This document shows positions 1-8,532 of a stretch of 39,341 nt of DNA, one piece after another. The notes below the pieces were generated by a model. The model saw nothing but the letters and a program-made list of their open reading frames with translations, was not told where the DNA came from and did no database searches. Positions within the stretch are counted from its first letter, which is position 1. Every line of letters starts with the position of its first letter. A program made the position numbers and the translations under genes. Origin of the DNA: Acidobacteriota bacterium (GTDB lineage Bacteria; Acidobacteriota; Polarisedimenticolia; SMYD01); the NCBI GenBank assembly GCA_004356015.1, contig SMYD01000077.1:1-39341 (forward strand). Direction: 5' to 3'.

Positions 1-115
1 AATAGAGGATGCGCCGGCCAAAAATTTTTGGCGTGTAATCAGTGTGCACCGCTTCAGGGGTGATGAGATCCGGGGGCCGGACAACCTGGTCGAAGCGGGG
101 TCCCTCAGGCGTCAT
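1..115 (-). CDS. birA: Biotin--[acetyl-CoA-carboxylase] ligase, N-terminal fragment (runs off the left edge)
   Basis: An ATG at 115 on the minus strand opens a frame with no stop to the window edge (38 codons); the ORF track misses it because it is short and unfinished. It overlaps the nadC stop by 11 bp, which suggests translational coupling. The visible protein contains LITPEAV and then FGRRILY. In BirA-type ligases without an N-terminal HTH, a similar GRRI-x-aromatic strand comes just before the conserved STN motif, which would lie beyond the edge. Genes for NadC and BirA are often neighbours. If correct, the enzyme attaches biotin to the acetyl-CoA carboxylase carrier protein, and accA is in this window. 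The name rests on a short segment plus context, so it is tentative; the existence of the gene is more certain than its name. Confidence 0.5.
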   Translation of the reverse strand, partial: MTPEGPRFDQVVRPPDLITPEAVHTDYTPKIFGRRILY

Positions 116-983
116 GACGGATCTCCGTCGGCATCAGATCCATGAAGAGATCCACGGCCGGAGCCGAATGAGTCACGAAGCCGACGGAAATCCGATCGAC
201 TCCGGTGGCGGCATAAAGGGGCAGGGTTTCCATGGTGATTCCTCCCGATGCCTCCAGGAGAACCCGTTGGCGTGTGGCGGTCACGACCTGGGCGACCTGC
301 TCGGGGGTGAAATTATCCAGCAGCACGATCTGCGCGCCGGCGGTGATGACGGCCTCCAACTGGTCCGGCGCCTCGATCTCGACCTCGATGAGCAGGTGTG
401 AAGGAGCCTGGCTCCGTGCTCTGGTGACAGCCTGCGCCGCGGACCCGCACAGAGCGATGTGATTGTCTTTGATGAGAATACCATCGGCCAGGGAGGTGCG
501 ATGGGGGGCGAATCCGCCGGCTTCGGCCGCTCGCCTCTGCAGGTTGCGCAGCCCGGGAAGAGTCTTGCGGGTGGCCAGGAGCTGGACCGGGCTACCCGCA
601 ACCGCCTGCATAGCCTGTCGGGCCAGGGTGGCGATCCCGCACAGATGCTGAAGAAAATTCAAGGCTGTGCGCTCGGCGGAAAGGATTGAGGCGCTGGAGC
701 CCTCCACCATCAGAATCGTCTCTCCCGCCGCAACCCGGGTTCCCTCACCTGCCTCTGCATGGACCTGAAGGTGGGAATCGGCAGCTAGAAAGACTTCCAT
801 GGCCATGTCCACTCCGCTGCTGACCACCGGCTCCCGGGTGCGGATGCAAGCAGAGCCCGCAAGGTCGGGCTGCAGCACCGCCATGGTGGTGACATCGTAT
901 CCTGCCCGATCCTCCAGGAGGGCATGGCGTGCCAGATCTGCGAGGAACAGGGAGCGCGAGGCTGCTGCCGGCACGGGGTTCAT
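105..983 (-). CDS. nadC: Nicotinate-nucleotide pyrophosphorylase (carboxylating), quinolinate phosphoribosyltransferase
   Basis: About 292 aa, the usual NadC length. It converts quinolinate and PRPP to nicotinate mononucleotide in de novo NAD synthesis, in the cytoplasm. Seen: ATRKTLPGLR, the HR of APHRTSL, LIKDNHI, the EVEIE strand, LLDNF and EASGGI, which are the ordered phosphoribosyltransferase barrel motifs. The KDNH motif favours NadC over the paralogue ModD. The usual TRKTTPG and GGGxNHR are here TRKTLPG and GGFAPHR, a mild divergence. The ORF track begins at 1157, but that extension overlaps the upstream receiver gene. The ATG at 983 (MNPVPAAA), 10 bp after the receiver-gene stop, gives the normal NadC N-terminus. 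It is the penultimate visible gene of the acyl-CoA operon, followed by the birA-like frame. Confidence 0.9.
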   Translation of the reverse strand: MNPVPAAASRSLFLADLARHALLEDRAGYDVTTMAVLQPDLAGSACIRTREPVVSSGVDMAMEVFLAADSHLQVHAEAGEGTRVAAGETILMVEGSSASILSAERTALNFLQHLCGIATLARQAMQAVAGSPVQLLATRKTLPGLRNLQRRAAEAGGFAPHRTSLADGILIKDNHIALCGSAAQAVTRARSQAPSHLLIEVEIEAPDQLEAVITAGAQIVLLDNFTPEQVAQVVTATRQRVLLEASGGITMETLPLYAATGVDRISVGFVTHSAPAVDLFMDLMPTEIRHDA

Positions 984-993
984 GGGCTGAGCT

Positions 994-1779
994 TCATTCC
1001 GGTGAAGGAGTTCCGGGGTTCCGGCCGGTTCCCTGTTCAGATTCGGCTTCAAGCTCCCCCAGTCGTTGCCGGACCACTCTTTCGACCGTTTCCCGCAACA
1101 GTTTGTCCAGGGTGCTGCCCGCAGGTTTCCCCTGCGGTTCCAGAAGGCGCAGGACACCGGCCACCACCGGTTCCACCAGGCGTTCGGTCAGCGGCTTGAT
1201 GAGACGGCGCACCAGTTCGTCCGTCCCTGAGACGTCAGGCTGAGTGGTGGTAGGGCCGGAGGGCTCAGGCTTCGCTGGCGGTGGCGATTCGGGTATCTGG
1301 TGGGGAAGAATATCCGCGGATGTGATATCCGTGGTTTCAGCATGGGAAGGAGTCGGGGCCAATCCTTCCATCGGGGCAGGCAGAGTCAGCATCTTCTCCA
1401 TGAGCTGACGGATCTCTTCCGCGCGAAAAGGTTTGGTGATGACATCGGTGGCACCCGCAGCTCGCGCTCTCTCTTCATCGAAGGGCTCGAAGATGCCGCG
1501 GAGGAGAAAGACCGGCGGCCGCGCTCCCTTTTTCCCGAGAGTGATCTGGCGGCACAGGTCATATCCGGGACGTCCGGGTAGAACCACATCACAGAGAACC
1601 AGGTCGAGCTTCTCCCTGGCGAGAATCGATTCTGCACTGTCGACGTCACCACAGGCAAAAACCTGGATGCCTGGAACCTCCGCCAGTGCCTCCCGGACCG
1701 CCTGCTGGATACTGAGGCTGTCATCCACAACCAGAACCCGGAGCACCGGGACGGCCGGGGCCTCAGTCCCCCTGGACAT
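994..1779 (-). CDS. Single-domain response regulator (CheY-like receiver) with a C-terminal helical extension
   Basis: About 261 aa. Residues about 10-130 form a receiver: the acidic pair VVDDS, the phosphorylation site LCDVVLPG and the late lysine of TKPF are present. The conserved Thr/Ser that normally follows the fourth strand is an arginine ([12 protein letters not shown]). A proline-rich linker (about 130-185) leads to an amphipathic helical tail of unknown function ([16 protein letters not shown]), and there is no recognised DNA-binding domain. Start: the ORF track begins at 1830, but the ATG at 1779 has a strong GGAGGA site upstream and overlaps the mutase small-subunit stop by 17 bp. 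The downstream partner is unknown; no histidine kinase is in the window. The family is sure, the role is not. Confidence 0.8.
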   Translation of the reverse strand: MSRGTEAPAVPVLRVLVVDDSLSIQQAVREALAEVPGIQVFACGDVDSAESILAREKLDLVLCDVVLPGRPGYDLCRQITLGKKGARPPVFLLRGIFEPFDEERARAAGATDVITKPFRAEEIRQLMEKMLTLPAPMEGLAPTPSHAETTDITSADILPHQIPESPPPAKPEPSGPTTTQPDVSGTDELVRRLIKPLTERLVEPVVAGVLRLLEPQGKPAGSTLDKLLRETVERVVRQRLGELEAESEQGTGRNPGTPSPE

Positions 1780-2197
1780 GCGTTTCCTCCAAGTGCCGGG
1801 GCGGCACGTTGTCGCGCACGAATTGAACAATGCTGGTCAACGTGGCACCGGGCGTGAAAATCTCCAGCACACCGGCCTCCTTCAACCTGGGAATATCGTC
1901 ATCAGGGATGATGCCGCCGCCAAGAATCTTGATATCCCCCGCCTGCTGGGCACGAAGAAGCTCGATGACCCTGGGAAAGAGGGTCATGTGAGCGCCGGAG
2001 AGGATGGACAGGCAGAGTGCGTCCACATCCTCCTGGATGGCTGTCTGCACCACCATCTCGGGTGTCTGATGCAGGCCGGTGTAGATGACCTCGAAGCCGC
2101 CATCCCGCAGCGCCCTGGCGATGACCTTGGCACCGCGATCATGGCCGTCCAGGCCCACCTTCCCCACCAGCAGCCTGATCTTCCGTTCTGGGTTCAT
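1763..2197 (-). CDS. B12-binding small subunit of acyl-CoA (methylmalonyl-CoA type) mutase
   Basis: About 144 aa, a stand-alone cobalamin-binding Rossmann domain. Seen: [13 protein letters not shown], which contains the DxHxxG motif whose histidine is the lower axial ligand to cobalt, followed by SILSGAH and GGGIIPDDD, the other B12-cradle loops. It partners with the catalytic subunit encoded just upstream to rearrange an acyl-CoA carbon skeleton by adenosylcobalamin radical chemistry. Start choice: the ORF begins at 2203, but the GGAG sits directly against that ATG. The second ATG at 2197 lies 6 nt after it, so 2197 is preferred (MNPERKIR). No MeaB-type G-protein chaperone gene is visible nearby. 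It is co-transcribed with the large subunit (30 bp gap). Substrate specificity lies in the large subunit. Confidence 0.9.
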   Translation of the reverse strand: MNPERKIRLLVGKVGLDGHDRGAKVIARALRDGGFEVIYTGLHQTPEMVVQTAIQEDVDALCLSILSGAHMTLFPRVIELLRAQQAGDIKILGGGIIPDDDIPRLKEAGVLEIFTPGATLTSIVQFVRDNVPPRHLEETHVQGD

Positions 2198-2227
2198 CTT
2201 CATCTCCTACCGGTGCGGCCCCGGGGT

Positions 2228-3865
2228 TCAGAACACGGATGTTTCCTGGTACGAGCCGAAGATCTCCTTCAGGGCGTCGGAAATTTCACCCACGGTCCCG
2301 TAGGCGCGCACAGCGTCCAAGATATGAGGCATGGTGTTGTCCTCTCCCCGGGCAGCGGCCTTGAGGTTGGCAAGGGCCCGATCCAACGCGGCTTGATCCC
2401 GATTGCGCCGGGTCTCACGGAGCCTCTGCAACTGATCTTCCTCGGCCTCGGGGCCGATGGTGAGTACCTCGGGCCTGGTGTCGTCACCACCGGTGTGGCG
2501 ATTGATGCCGATCATGACCTTCTCTTTGGCGTCAATTTGTTGCTGGTAATGGAAGGAAGCGTCCGCAATCTCTTTCTGGGGATAGTTGGCTTCAATGGCG
2601 TTGATGATGCCGCCCATCTCGTCAATCTGGCGGATATAGGCCATGGCACCTTCTTCAACCCGGTCGGTGAGGCTCTCAATGAAGTAACTGCCGCCCAGAG
2701 GATCGACGGTGTTGGTGACGCCCGTCTCTTCTGCGATGATCTGCTGGGTGCGCAACGCCACGCGCACTGCGTGTTCGGTGGGCAGACAGAGTGTTTCGTC
2801 CATGGAGTTGGTATGCAGGGATTGGGTGCCGCCCAGGACTGCGGCCAATGCCTGCACGGTGACTCGTGCCACATTGTTCACCGGCTGCTGGGCGGTCAGG
2901 GAGCAGCCTGCTGTCTGCACATGCATGCGCAACTTCCAGGCGCGGGGATCCTTCGCTCCAAACCGTTCTCGCATGATACGGGCCCAGATGCGGCGGGCGG
3001 CGCGCAGCTTGGCAATCTCCTCGAAAAAATCGCTGTGGGCATTGAAAAAGAAGGACAGGCGGGGAGCAAAGACTTCCATGTCCAGGCCCGCATGAATGCC
3101 GGCCTGGACATAGCCTATGCCGTCGGCGAGTGTGAAGGCCAGCTCCTGCACGGCGGTAGAGCCTGCTTCGCGGATGTGATATCCGGAGATGCTGATGGTG
3201 TTCCACTGGGGTACCTGGTCGCAGCAGAATCCCATGAGATCGGTGATCAGGCGCAGGTGGGGCCGCGGCGGGTAAATCCATTCCTTCTGCGCGATGAATT
3301 CCTTGAAGATGTCGTTCTGCAGGGTTCCACGCAGGCTGCTCAGCGACGCACCCTGCTTCTCGGCCACCGCCAGGTACATGGCGAAGATGACCGAGGCCGG
3401 CGCGTTGATGGTCATGGAGGTGGAAATCTGCTCCAGAGGGATCCCGACGAACAGAGTTTCCATGTCGGCGAGGGTGTCAATGGCGACTCCTTCCTTGCCC
3501 ACCTCCCCCAGGGCCAGGGGGTGGTCCGAATCCACACCCATGAGAGTGGGCAGATCGAAGGCCACGGACAACCCGGTGGTGCCGTGCTCCAGGAGATACT
3601 TGTACCGGTTATTGGTGTCGCTGGCGGTCCCGAACCCGGCAAACTGACGCATGGTCCAGACCCGTCCACGGTACATGTTCTCGTGGATGCCTCTCGTGAA
3701 GGGATACTGGCCCGGTTGTCCCAGGTTCCGGTCCGGGTTGAAATCCGGCGGGTCGCCGGGACCGTAGAGGGCCTCGATGGGCATATCCGAGATGGTGGTG
3801 AAGCGCAGGTCACGCTCACCCTTGCGGTGTGTCTTCGGTGGCTGCTTTTTGACGGTCTTGGACAT
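2228..3865 (-). CDS. Acyl-CoA mutase large (catalytic) subunit; methylmalonyl-CoA mutase family with isobutyryl-CoA-mutase-like pocket residues
   Basis: 545 aa, the length of split mutase catalytic chains that lack a B12 domain. Family motifs in order: [49 protein letters not shown] (with the catalytic His), [16 protein letters not shown] and DPLGGSYF. By motif alignment to Propionibacterium MCM, the Tyr89 position (RQYAG) is Phe here (RQFAG). The Arg207 position (VRNTYIYPP) is Gln (AQKEWIYPP). These two exchanges are the known isobutyryl-CoA mutase signature. The Ala before FDLPT argues against 2-hydroxyisobutyryl-CoA mutase, which has Asp there. Start: ATG 3865, with GGAGAAG about 8 nt upstream. 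Automatic annotation will say methylmalonyl-CoA mutase; the pocket makes isobutyryl/butyryl-CoA or a similar acyl-CoA a serious alternative. Confidence 0.9.
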   Translation of the reverse strand: MSKTVKKQPPKTHRKGERDLRFTTISDMPIEALYGPGDPPDFNPDRNLGQPGQYPFTRGIHENMYRGRVWTMRQFAGFGTASDTNNRYKYLLEHGTTGLSVAFDLPTLMGVDSDHPLALGEVGKEGVAIDTLADMETLFVGIPLEQISTSMTINAPASVIFAMYLAVAEKQGASLSSLRGTLQNDIFKEFIAQKEWIYPPRPHLRLITDLMGFCCDQVPQWNTISISGYHIREAGSTAVQELAFTLADGIGYVQAGIHAGLDMEVFAPRLSFFFNAHSDFFEEIAKLRAARRIWARIMRERFGAKDPRAWKLRMHVQTAGCSLTAQQPVNNVARVTVQALAAVLGGTQSLHTNSMDETLCLPTEHAVRVALRTQQIIAEETGVTNTVDPLGGSYFIESLTDRVEEGAMAYIRQIDEMGGIINAIEANYPQKEIADASFHYQQQIDAKEKVMIGINRHTGGDDTRPEVLTIGPEAEEDQLQRLRETRRNRDQAALDRALANLKAAARGEDNTMPHILDAVRAYGTVGEISDALKEIFGSYQETSVF

Positions 3866-3882
3866 TCGGGGAGCTTCTCCGT

Positions 3883-5028
3883 TCAGCCGGCCAGTACAGC
3901 CCGCGAGATGACGATACGCTGGACTTCCGAGGTGCCTTCATACAGACTGGTCACCCGCGCATCCCGATAGAAGCGCTCCACGGCGTAGTCCCGGGAATAG
4001 CCATAGCCGCCGTGGATCTGGACGGCCTTGTAGGCGACCCGGTTGCACATCTCGGAGGCGTAGAGCTTGGCCATGGCGGCTTCGGGCCCGGCCCGGTCGT
4101 GGTCCTCATCCCGCCGGGACGCGGCCCTCAAGGTCAGGAGGCGGGCGGCGTCGATTTCAGTGGCGCAGTCGGCAATTTGAAAGGCGATGGCCTGATGTTG
4201 GGCAATGGGCTTGCCGAATGCGGTGCGCTCAAGGGCGTATTTCACCGCCTCCTCATGGGCCCCCACAGCAATGCCCACCGCCTGGGCCGCGATCCCGATG
4301 CGGCCACCGTCCAGGGCATTGAGGGGAATGCGCATGCCGTCACCTTCGTGACCCAGCAGGTTGGCCACAGGCACCAGGCAGTCGTCCAGAACCACCGAGG
4401 AAGTGCATGATGCGCGCAGCCCCATTTTTTCTTCTTTGGCCGAAAAACTGAATCCGGGCATATCCGGGGTGACGATGAAGGCCGAGATGCCGCCGCGGGC
4501 GGCCTGGGGATCGGTCACCGCCATGACGATGAAGACCTTGCCCACATGGGCGTTGGTCACCCAGACCTTGGTGCCGTTGAGAACGTAATGGTCCCCCTGG
4601 CGTACAGCACGTGTTTTCTGGTTGGTGGCGTCGGAGCCTGCCTGGGCTTCGGTCAGACAGAATCCGCCGATGATCTTGCCGGTGGCCAGCGGACGCAGGT
4701 ACCGTTCCTTCTGCTCATCGTTGCCGTACCGCCAGATCGGATAGGCACAGACGGAGTTGCTCACAGAGAGGGTGACCGCGCTGGAGGGGCAGACCCGTGC
4801 GATCTCCATGAGGGCGACAGCGTAGGAGACGGTGTCAAGGCCGGCGCCGCCCCACTCTTCGGGCACGATCATTCCCAGGAGTCCAAGTTCGCCGGCGTGG
4901 GCTATCTCGGCATGGGGAAAGGTTCCTTCCCGATCCCGTTTCATGACTTCGGGCGCCAGGATCTGGTCGGCAAAATCGGCCACCATCTGGCGGAGCATCT
5001 CCTGCTCATCGTTGAGGCGGAAGTCCAT
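3883..5028 (-). CDS. Acyl-CoA dehydrogenase (short-chain/butyryl-CoA type)
   Basis: 381 aa, typical of soluble acyl-CoA dehydrogenases. It oxidises an acyl-CoA to the 2-enoyl-CoA using FAD, with electrons passed to ETF (no ETF gene in the window). Seen: the N-terminal helical domain, [10 protein letters not shown], the FAD/substrate loop [17 protein letters not shown], the C-terminal FAD-binding segment [11 protein letters not shown], and the catalytic-base motif [10 protein letters not shown] whose Glu sits where short-chain enzymes place it. It lies 4 bp downstream of a second, similar dehydrogenase of the same length and 17 bp upstream of the mutase, so the three are surely co-transcribed. 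Pairing with the mutase suggests a short or branched C4-C5 acyl-CoA substrate; this is inference. Confidence 0.92.
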   Translation of the reverse strand: MDFRLNDEQEMLRQMVADFADQILAPEVMKRDREGTFPHAEIAHAGELGLLGMIVPEEWGGAGLDTVSYAVALMEIARVCPSSAVTLSVSNSVCAYPIWRYGNDEQKERYLRPLATGKIIGGFCLTEAQAGSDATNQKTRAVRQGDHYVLNGTKVWVTNAHVGKVFIVMAVTDPQAARGGISAFIVTPDMPGFSFSAKEEKMGLRASCTSSVVLDDCLVPVANLLGHEGDGMRIPLNALDGGRIGIAAQAVGIAVGAHEEAVKYALERTAFGKPIAQHQAIAFQIADCATEIDAARLLTLRAASRRDEDHDRAGPEAAMAKLYASEMCNRVAYKAVQIHGGYGYSRDYAVERFYRDARVTSLYEGTSEVQRIVISRAVLAG

Positions 5029-5032
5029 GCCC

Positions 5033-6178
5033 TTACTCTCCCTTGAGCAGCCCCGCGGCGATCACAACGCGCTGGATCTCGGACGTGCCTTCGTAAATCT
5101 CGGTGATCTTGGCATCCCGGTAGAGCCTCTCCACCGGGTATTCATTGATATAACCGTAACCGCCGTAGATCTGCACTGCCTCCCTGGTGGCGGCCACACA
5201 GGCTTCCGACGCCATGAGCTTGGCCATGGCCGATTCCTGGCTGAAGCGTCGGCCGCTGTCCTTGGCCACAGCCGCGCGGTAGGTCAGCATGCGGGATGCT
5301 TCCACAGCCACGGCCATGTTGGCCAGCTTGAACTGAATTGCCTGCAGCTCGGCGATGGGTTTCCCGAATGCCTTCCGCTCACGGGCATAGGAGAGAGAAT
5401 GGTCCAGGGCCGACTGGGCGATGCCCACAGCCTGGGCGGCGATGCCGATGCGCCCGCCGTCAAGGGTGGACATGGCGACCTTGAATCCCTCGCCTTCGGC
5501 GCCCAGGCGGTGTTCATCACTGAGGCGGACATGGTCGAGGACAATCTCGACCGAACCGGAGGCCGTGATGCCCATCTTGGTCTCGTGTTTACCGATGCTG
5601 TAGCCGGGTGTGTCCCTGTCCACCAGGAAAGCGGTGAGTCCCCGATTACCCTTGTCGCGGTCGGTGTTGGCAAAGACGATGGCGCAGTCGGCGGCGATCC
5701 CATTGGTGACAAAAACTTTGCTCCCGTTGAGAACCCAGGTGTCCCCCTCCCGTACCGCCAGGGTGCGAAGAGAAGCGGCGTCGGACCCTGCGTGGGGCTC
5801 GGTGAGGCAATAGCAGCCGATTTTTTCGCCCAGGGCAAACGGCTTGAGCCAGCGTTCCTTCTGGGCGTCGGTGCCGTAGCGCTGCACCGGGTCGCAATAC
5901 AGGGAGTTGTTGACGGAGATGATCACGCCGGTTGTGGCGCAGGCGCGCGACAACTCCTCCACCGCGATGACATAGGAGACGCTGTCCAGCCCCGTCCCGC
6001 CCCACTCCTCGGGGACCATCATGCCGGTGAGGTTCAGATCCGCGCATTTGCGAAAAGTATCGCGGGGAAACTCTCGGGTGCGGTCGATTTCCGCGGCCCG
6101 TGGAGCTATCTCCTCGCGAGCGAACTCCCGCACCATGTCGCGGATCAGACGTTGTTCCTCGGTGAGTCGAAAATCCAT
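5033..6178 (-). CDS. Acyl-CoA dehydrogenase (short-chain type), first gene of the operon
   Basis: 381 aa from the ATG at 6178 (MDFRLTEEQ). The ORF track extends to 6322, but the extra 48 codons look non-native, and the start matches the sister gene (MDFRLNDEQ). Seen: VPEEWGGTG, the FAD loop YCLTEPHAGSD, FVTNG, IYGGYGYINEYPVER and the catalytic Glu motif IYEGTSEIQR. It resembles butyryl-CoA and short-chain acyl-CoA dehydrogenases. It is a paralogue of the next gene, so the two probably divide substrates, for example branched versus straight chain. A purine-rich GAGAAGAAAAG lies upstream. A good sigma70-like promoter is about 140-170 bp upstream. Confidence 0.92.
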   Translation of the reverse strand: MDFRLTEEQRLIRDMVREFAREEIAPRAAEIDRTREFPRDTFRKCADLNLTGMMVPEEWGGTGLDSVSYVIAVEELSRACATTGVIISVNNSLYCDPVQRYGTDAQKERWLKPFALGEKIGCYCLTEPHAGSDAASLRTLAVREGDTWVLNGSKVFVTNGIAADCAIVFANTDRDKGNRGLTAFLVDRDTPGYSIGKHETKMGITASGSVEIVLDHVRLSDEHRLGAEGEGFKVAMSTLDGGRIGIAAQAVGIAQSALDHSLSYARERKAFGKPIAELQAIQFKLANMAVAVEASRMLTYRAAVAKDSGRRFSQESAMAKLMASEACVAATREAVQIYGGYGYINEYPVERLYRDAKITEIYEGTSEIQRVVIAAGLLKGE

Positions 6179-6322
6179 GGGGCGTTCTTTTCTTCTCGCT
6201 GAACGGGTGCAACATGATGCCGGGTCATCGTGATGCCAGAGTTGTGGTGAGGCAAAGGGAAACCTGACCGGCTCCGCGATACCCCCATCCTGAACCGGGG
6301 CATCACCCTCCGGAGACGACAA

Positions 6323-6352
6323 AGTGTATCAACGGAAGTCCATGTCCGTCAA
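6323..6352 (-). promoter_or_regulatory. Sigma70-like promoter of the acyl-CoA dehydrogenase/mutase operon
   Basis: On the minus strand TTGACG (6347-6352) and TACACT (6323-6328) are separated by 18 bp. The transcript would begin near 6316, leaving a leader of about 138 nt before the first acyl-CoA dehydrogenase. The rest of the 288-bp gap between this operon and hpf (6179-6466) shows no convincing ORF and no clear rho-independent terminator. Prediction by eye only. Confidence 0.5.
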
Positions 6353-6466
6353 GGATATGGGCCGTCCTGAGAGGGCCTGCATGAGTCGATGCCCGGCCCT
6401 CATCCTGTGCCTGCTTTCCTGCCGAACGTGTCAATGGCCCGGGCCGGGAGGAGAGGTGCCGGGAGG

Positions 6467-7006
6467 CTAATCCTCGATCAACCCCAGGCGCCCGTCCGGC
6501 CGCCGGTAGATGACGCTGATCTGCTCGGATTCCGAATTCCGGAAGACGAGGAAATCCTGCTGGGATTCGTCCACATGGTCCGCCGCCGTTTCTGCCGACA
6601 TGGAGCGGAGTTGCACCTTCTCACGCAATATGCGTGGCGGGGGGTCTTTTCTCCCGCGGCCATTCTCCCGGGAGGCGGTGGATTCGGCCACCCTGCGGAT
6701 CTCATGCGTCTCCCGGCGCCGGCGATCCGTGCGCCGGCGTTTGTCCCTGCGCAACTGTTTCTCCAATTTTTCCAGGACCAGGGCGATGGCGGTGTAGAGG
6801 TCATCGGTGATGGCCGTGCCCGTGAAGAGACGCCGCGCGGAGTTGATGGTCATCTCGGCCTGATGACGATGCTTTTCCACCGAGAGAACCATGTGCATTT
6901 CGCTGTCGGCATCCACGTAGCGTTGCAGCCGGGACAGTTTTTCTTCGGCGAACTGACGCAGGGCCGGTGTCAGCCGTGTCTGGCGGCAGGTGAAGCGAAT
7001 GGTCAT
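6467..7006 (-). CDS. hpf: Ribosome hibernation promoting factor, long form
   Basis: About 179 aa from the ATG at 7006 (MTIRFTCRQ), which has GGAGG four nt upstream; the ORF's longer start at 7036 overlaps the end of rpoN and is rejected. Residues 1-95 are the S30AE/YfiA domain that binds the 30S decoding region. A very basic, low-complexity linker (RRDKRRRTDRRRR) follows. Residues about 125-179 form the C-terminal dimerisation domain (QQDFLVFRNSESEQISVIYRR). Long-form HPF is known to make 100S ribosome dimers. It sits directly after rpoN, the arrangement conserved in many Gram-negative bacteria (lptC-lptA-lptB-rpoN-hpf). Confidence 0.9.
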   Translation of the reverse strand: MTIRFTCRQTRLTPALRQFAEEKLSRLQRYVDADSEMHMVLSVEKHRHQAEMTINSARRLFTGTAITDDLYTAIALVLEKLEKQLRRDKRRRTDRRRRETHEIRRVAESTASRENGRGRKDPPPRILREKVQLRSMSAETAADHVDESQQDFLVFRNSESEQISVIYRRPDGRLGLIED

Positions 7007-7029
7007 GAGGCCTCCACAGATGTGTTCAC

Positions 7030-8505
7030 TCAACAACCAAAGACAGAGCGCCGGCGCAGAGTTGAAGCGGGGATCCGGAGTTCCTCGCGGTACTTGGCCA
7101 CGGTGCGCCGGGCGATGGGGATTTGCTCCTGCTGCATGAGTAGCTTGGCGATGGCTGAATCAGAGAGAGGGTGGCGGCTGTCTTCTTCGTCCACGATGTT
7201 GCGTATGGACTCCTTCACGGTCAGGGAGGAAATATCTTCCCCACTCAGGTTGGTGAGACCGGAATGGAAGAAAAATCTCATTTCGAAGATACCGTTGGGC
7301 GTGTGCATGTACTTGTTATTGACAACACGACTGACGGTGGACTCATGGACACCCACGTCCTCGGCCACATCGCGCAAGACCAGAGGGCGAATGGAGTTGA
7401 TCCCATGATCCAGGAAAGGGCGCTGCTGGCGAACGATGCTGCAGGCCACCTTGTAGATCGTGCGCTGGCGTTCTTCGATGCTCTTGATGAGGCGCACAGC
7501 GGCGTTGAGTTTCTGGCGCACGAATTCGCGGTCGTCCTTGGATGCGCCTGCACCTCCCTTGAGGATGGTGCGACAGTAACGGCTCACCCGCAAGCGCGGG
7601 AATCCGTCGTCATTGAGAACGACCTGATACTCATCTCCCAGCTTGATCACCATGACGTCGGGAATCACCGTCTGGGCCGTTCCAGGGGTGAATCGATCTC
7701 CCGGGTGCGGATCCAGGCGCCGCAGGATCTCCAGTTGTTCGCGCAACTGGGCAGGTGTCAGCTCCAGGCAGCGGGCCAGCTCCTCATAGTGGCGCACCTG
7801 CAGCAGGTCAAGGTGGTCTCTGACCATGGTCGCGGCGGGTGTGTCTTCAAGATCCAGCCGGCGAAGCTGGAGGAGAAGGCATTCACGGAGATTCCGGGCG
7901 CCCACGCCGGCCGGATCGAACCCCTGAACAACATCGTGAACGCGCTGGATATCCGCAGGGTCATGGTCACTCATGGCCACCAGCTCTTCCAGACTGGCCT
8001 GCAGATAGCCGTGGGAATCCAGGTTGCCGATGATGGCTCTGCCAATTTCCTCATCCACCGGTCCGGTGAGAGCCAGAGTCAATTGTTCCAGAAGGTGATC
8101 GCTCAGATCAGGAGAGCGGGTCAGGTTGGTCTCCCACAACCGATCATCGCCCCTGGCCTCGTAGCTGCCCCGGGGTGTGGTGGCACCGCCGTCGTAGTAG
8201 TTCTGGAGCATATACTCCAGGTCGATTTCGGAGAGCGAATCGCGCTCCTTGTTTTCACTGTCGTTTTCGCCGGGGCTGGTTTGTTCAGCATTCCCATCGG
8301 CCGTCAAGGTGGGCGGCTGTTCCACCGCTTCGTTCCCGTCCTGCTCCAGGGATTCTTCCAGGGCAGGATTCTCCTGGAGTTCGGTGGCGATCTCTTCGCG
8401 TAACTCCAGGGTGGACATTTGCAGCAGCTTGATGGCCTGCTGCAGGGCCGGCGTCATGATGAGCCGCTGAGAGAGCTTCAGTGAGAGTTTTTGTTCTAGT
8501 GCCAC
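7030..8505 (-). CDS. rpoN: RNA polymerase sigma-54 factor
   Basis: 491 aa, normal for RpoN. The N-terminal glutamine/leucine-rich region I (residues 1-50, SQRLIMTPALQQAIKLLQMS) contacts activator ATPases. An acidic linker (about 55-95) follows, then the core-binding domain (about 120-300), a DNA-binding HTH (DVAEDVGVHESTVSRVV) and the RpoN box ARRTVAKYRE that reads the -24 element. Start is GTG at 8505; no strong Shine-Dalgarno site is visible. It lies 27 bp after lptB. Sigma-54 implies enhancer-binding activators elsewhere in the genome; none is in this window, and no -24/-12 promoter was convincingly found here. Confidence 0.97.
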   Translation of the reverse strand: MALEQKLSLKLSQRLIMTPALQQAIKLLQMSTLELREEIATELQENPALEESLEQDGNEAVEQPPTLTADGNAEQTSPGENDSENKERDSLSEIDLEYMLQNYYDGGATTPRGSYEARGDDRLWETNLTRSPDLSDHLLEQLTLALTGPVDEEIGRAIIGNLDSHGYLQASLEELVAMSDHDPADIQRVHDVVQGFDPAGVGARNLRECLLLQLRRLDLEDTPAATMVRDHLDLLQVRHYEELARCLELTPAQLREQLEILRRLDPHPGDRFTPGTAQTVIPDVMVIKLGDEYQVVLNDDGFPRLRVSRYCRTILKGGAGASKDDREFVRQKLNAAVRLIKSIEERQRTIYKVACSIVRQQRPFLDHGINSIRPLVLRDVAEDVGVHESTVSRVVNNKYMHTPNGIFEMRFFFHSGLTNLSGEDISSLTVKESIRNIVDEEDSRHPLSDSAIAKLLMQQEQIPIARRTVAKYREELRIPASTLRRRSVFGC

Positions 8506-8532
8506 GTACTGGAATCCAGACTCAGGACCGCT

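Noticed and set aside
1433-3970. 845-aa plus-strand ORF
   Set aside because: Antisense to the receiver and both mutase genes, which have clear family motifs. The translation is low-complexity with no recognisable domain, an effect of high GC in the third codon position.
4832-6202. 456-aa plus-strand ORF
   Set aside because: Shadow of the two acyl-CoA dehydrogenases on the opposite strand.
6179-6466. Small gene or terminator between hpf and the acyl-CoA operon
   Set aside because: No frame with a ribosome-binding site and plausible codon use, and no hairpin followed by a U run. Only the promoter at 6323-6352 is supported.
7171-8403. 410-aa plus-strand ORF
   Set aside because: Lies wholly antisense to rpoN, whose N-terminal region and RpoN box are unmistakable.
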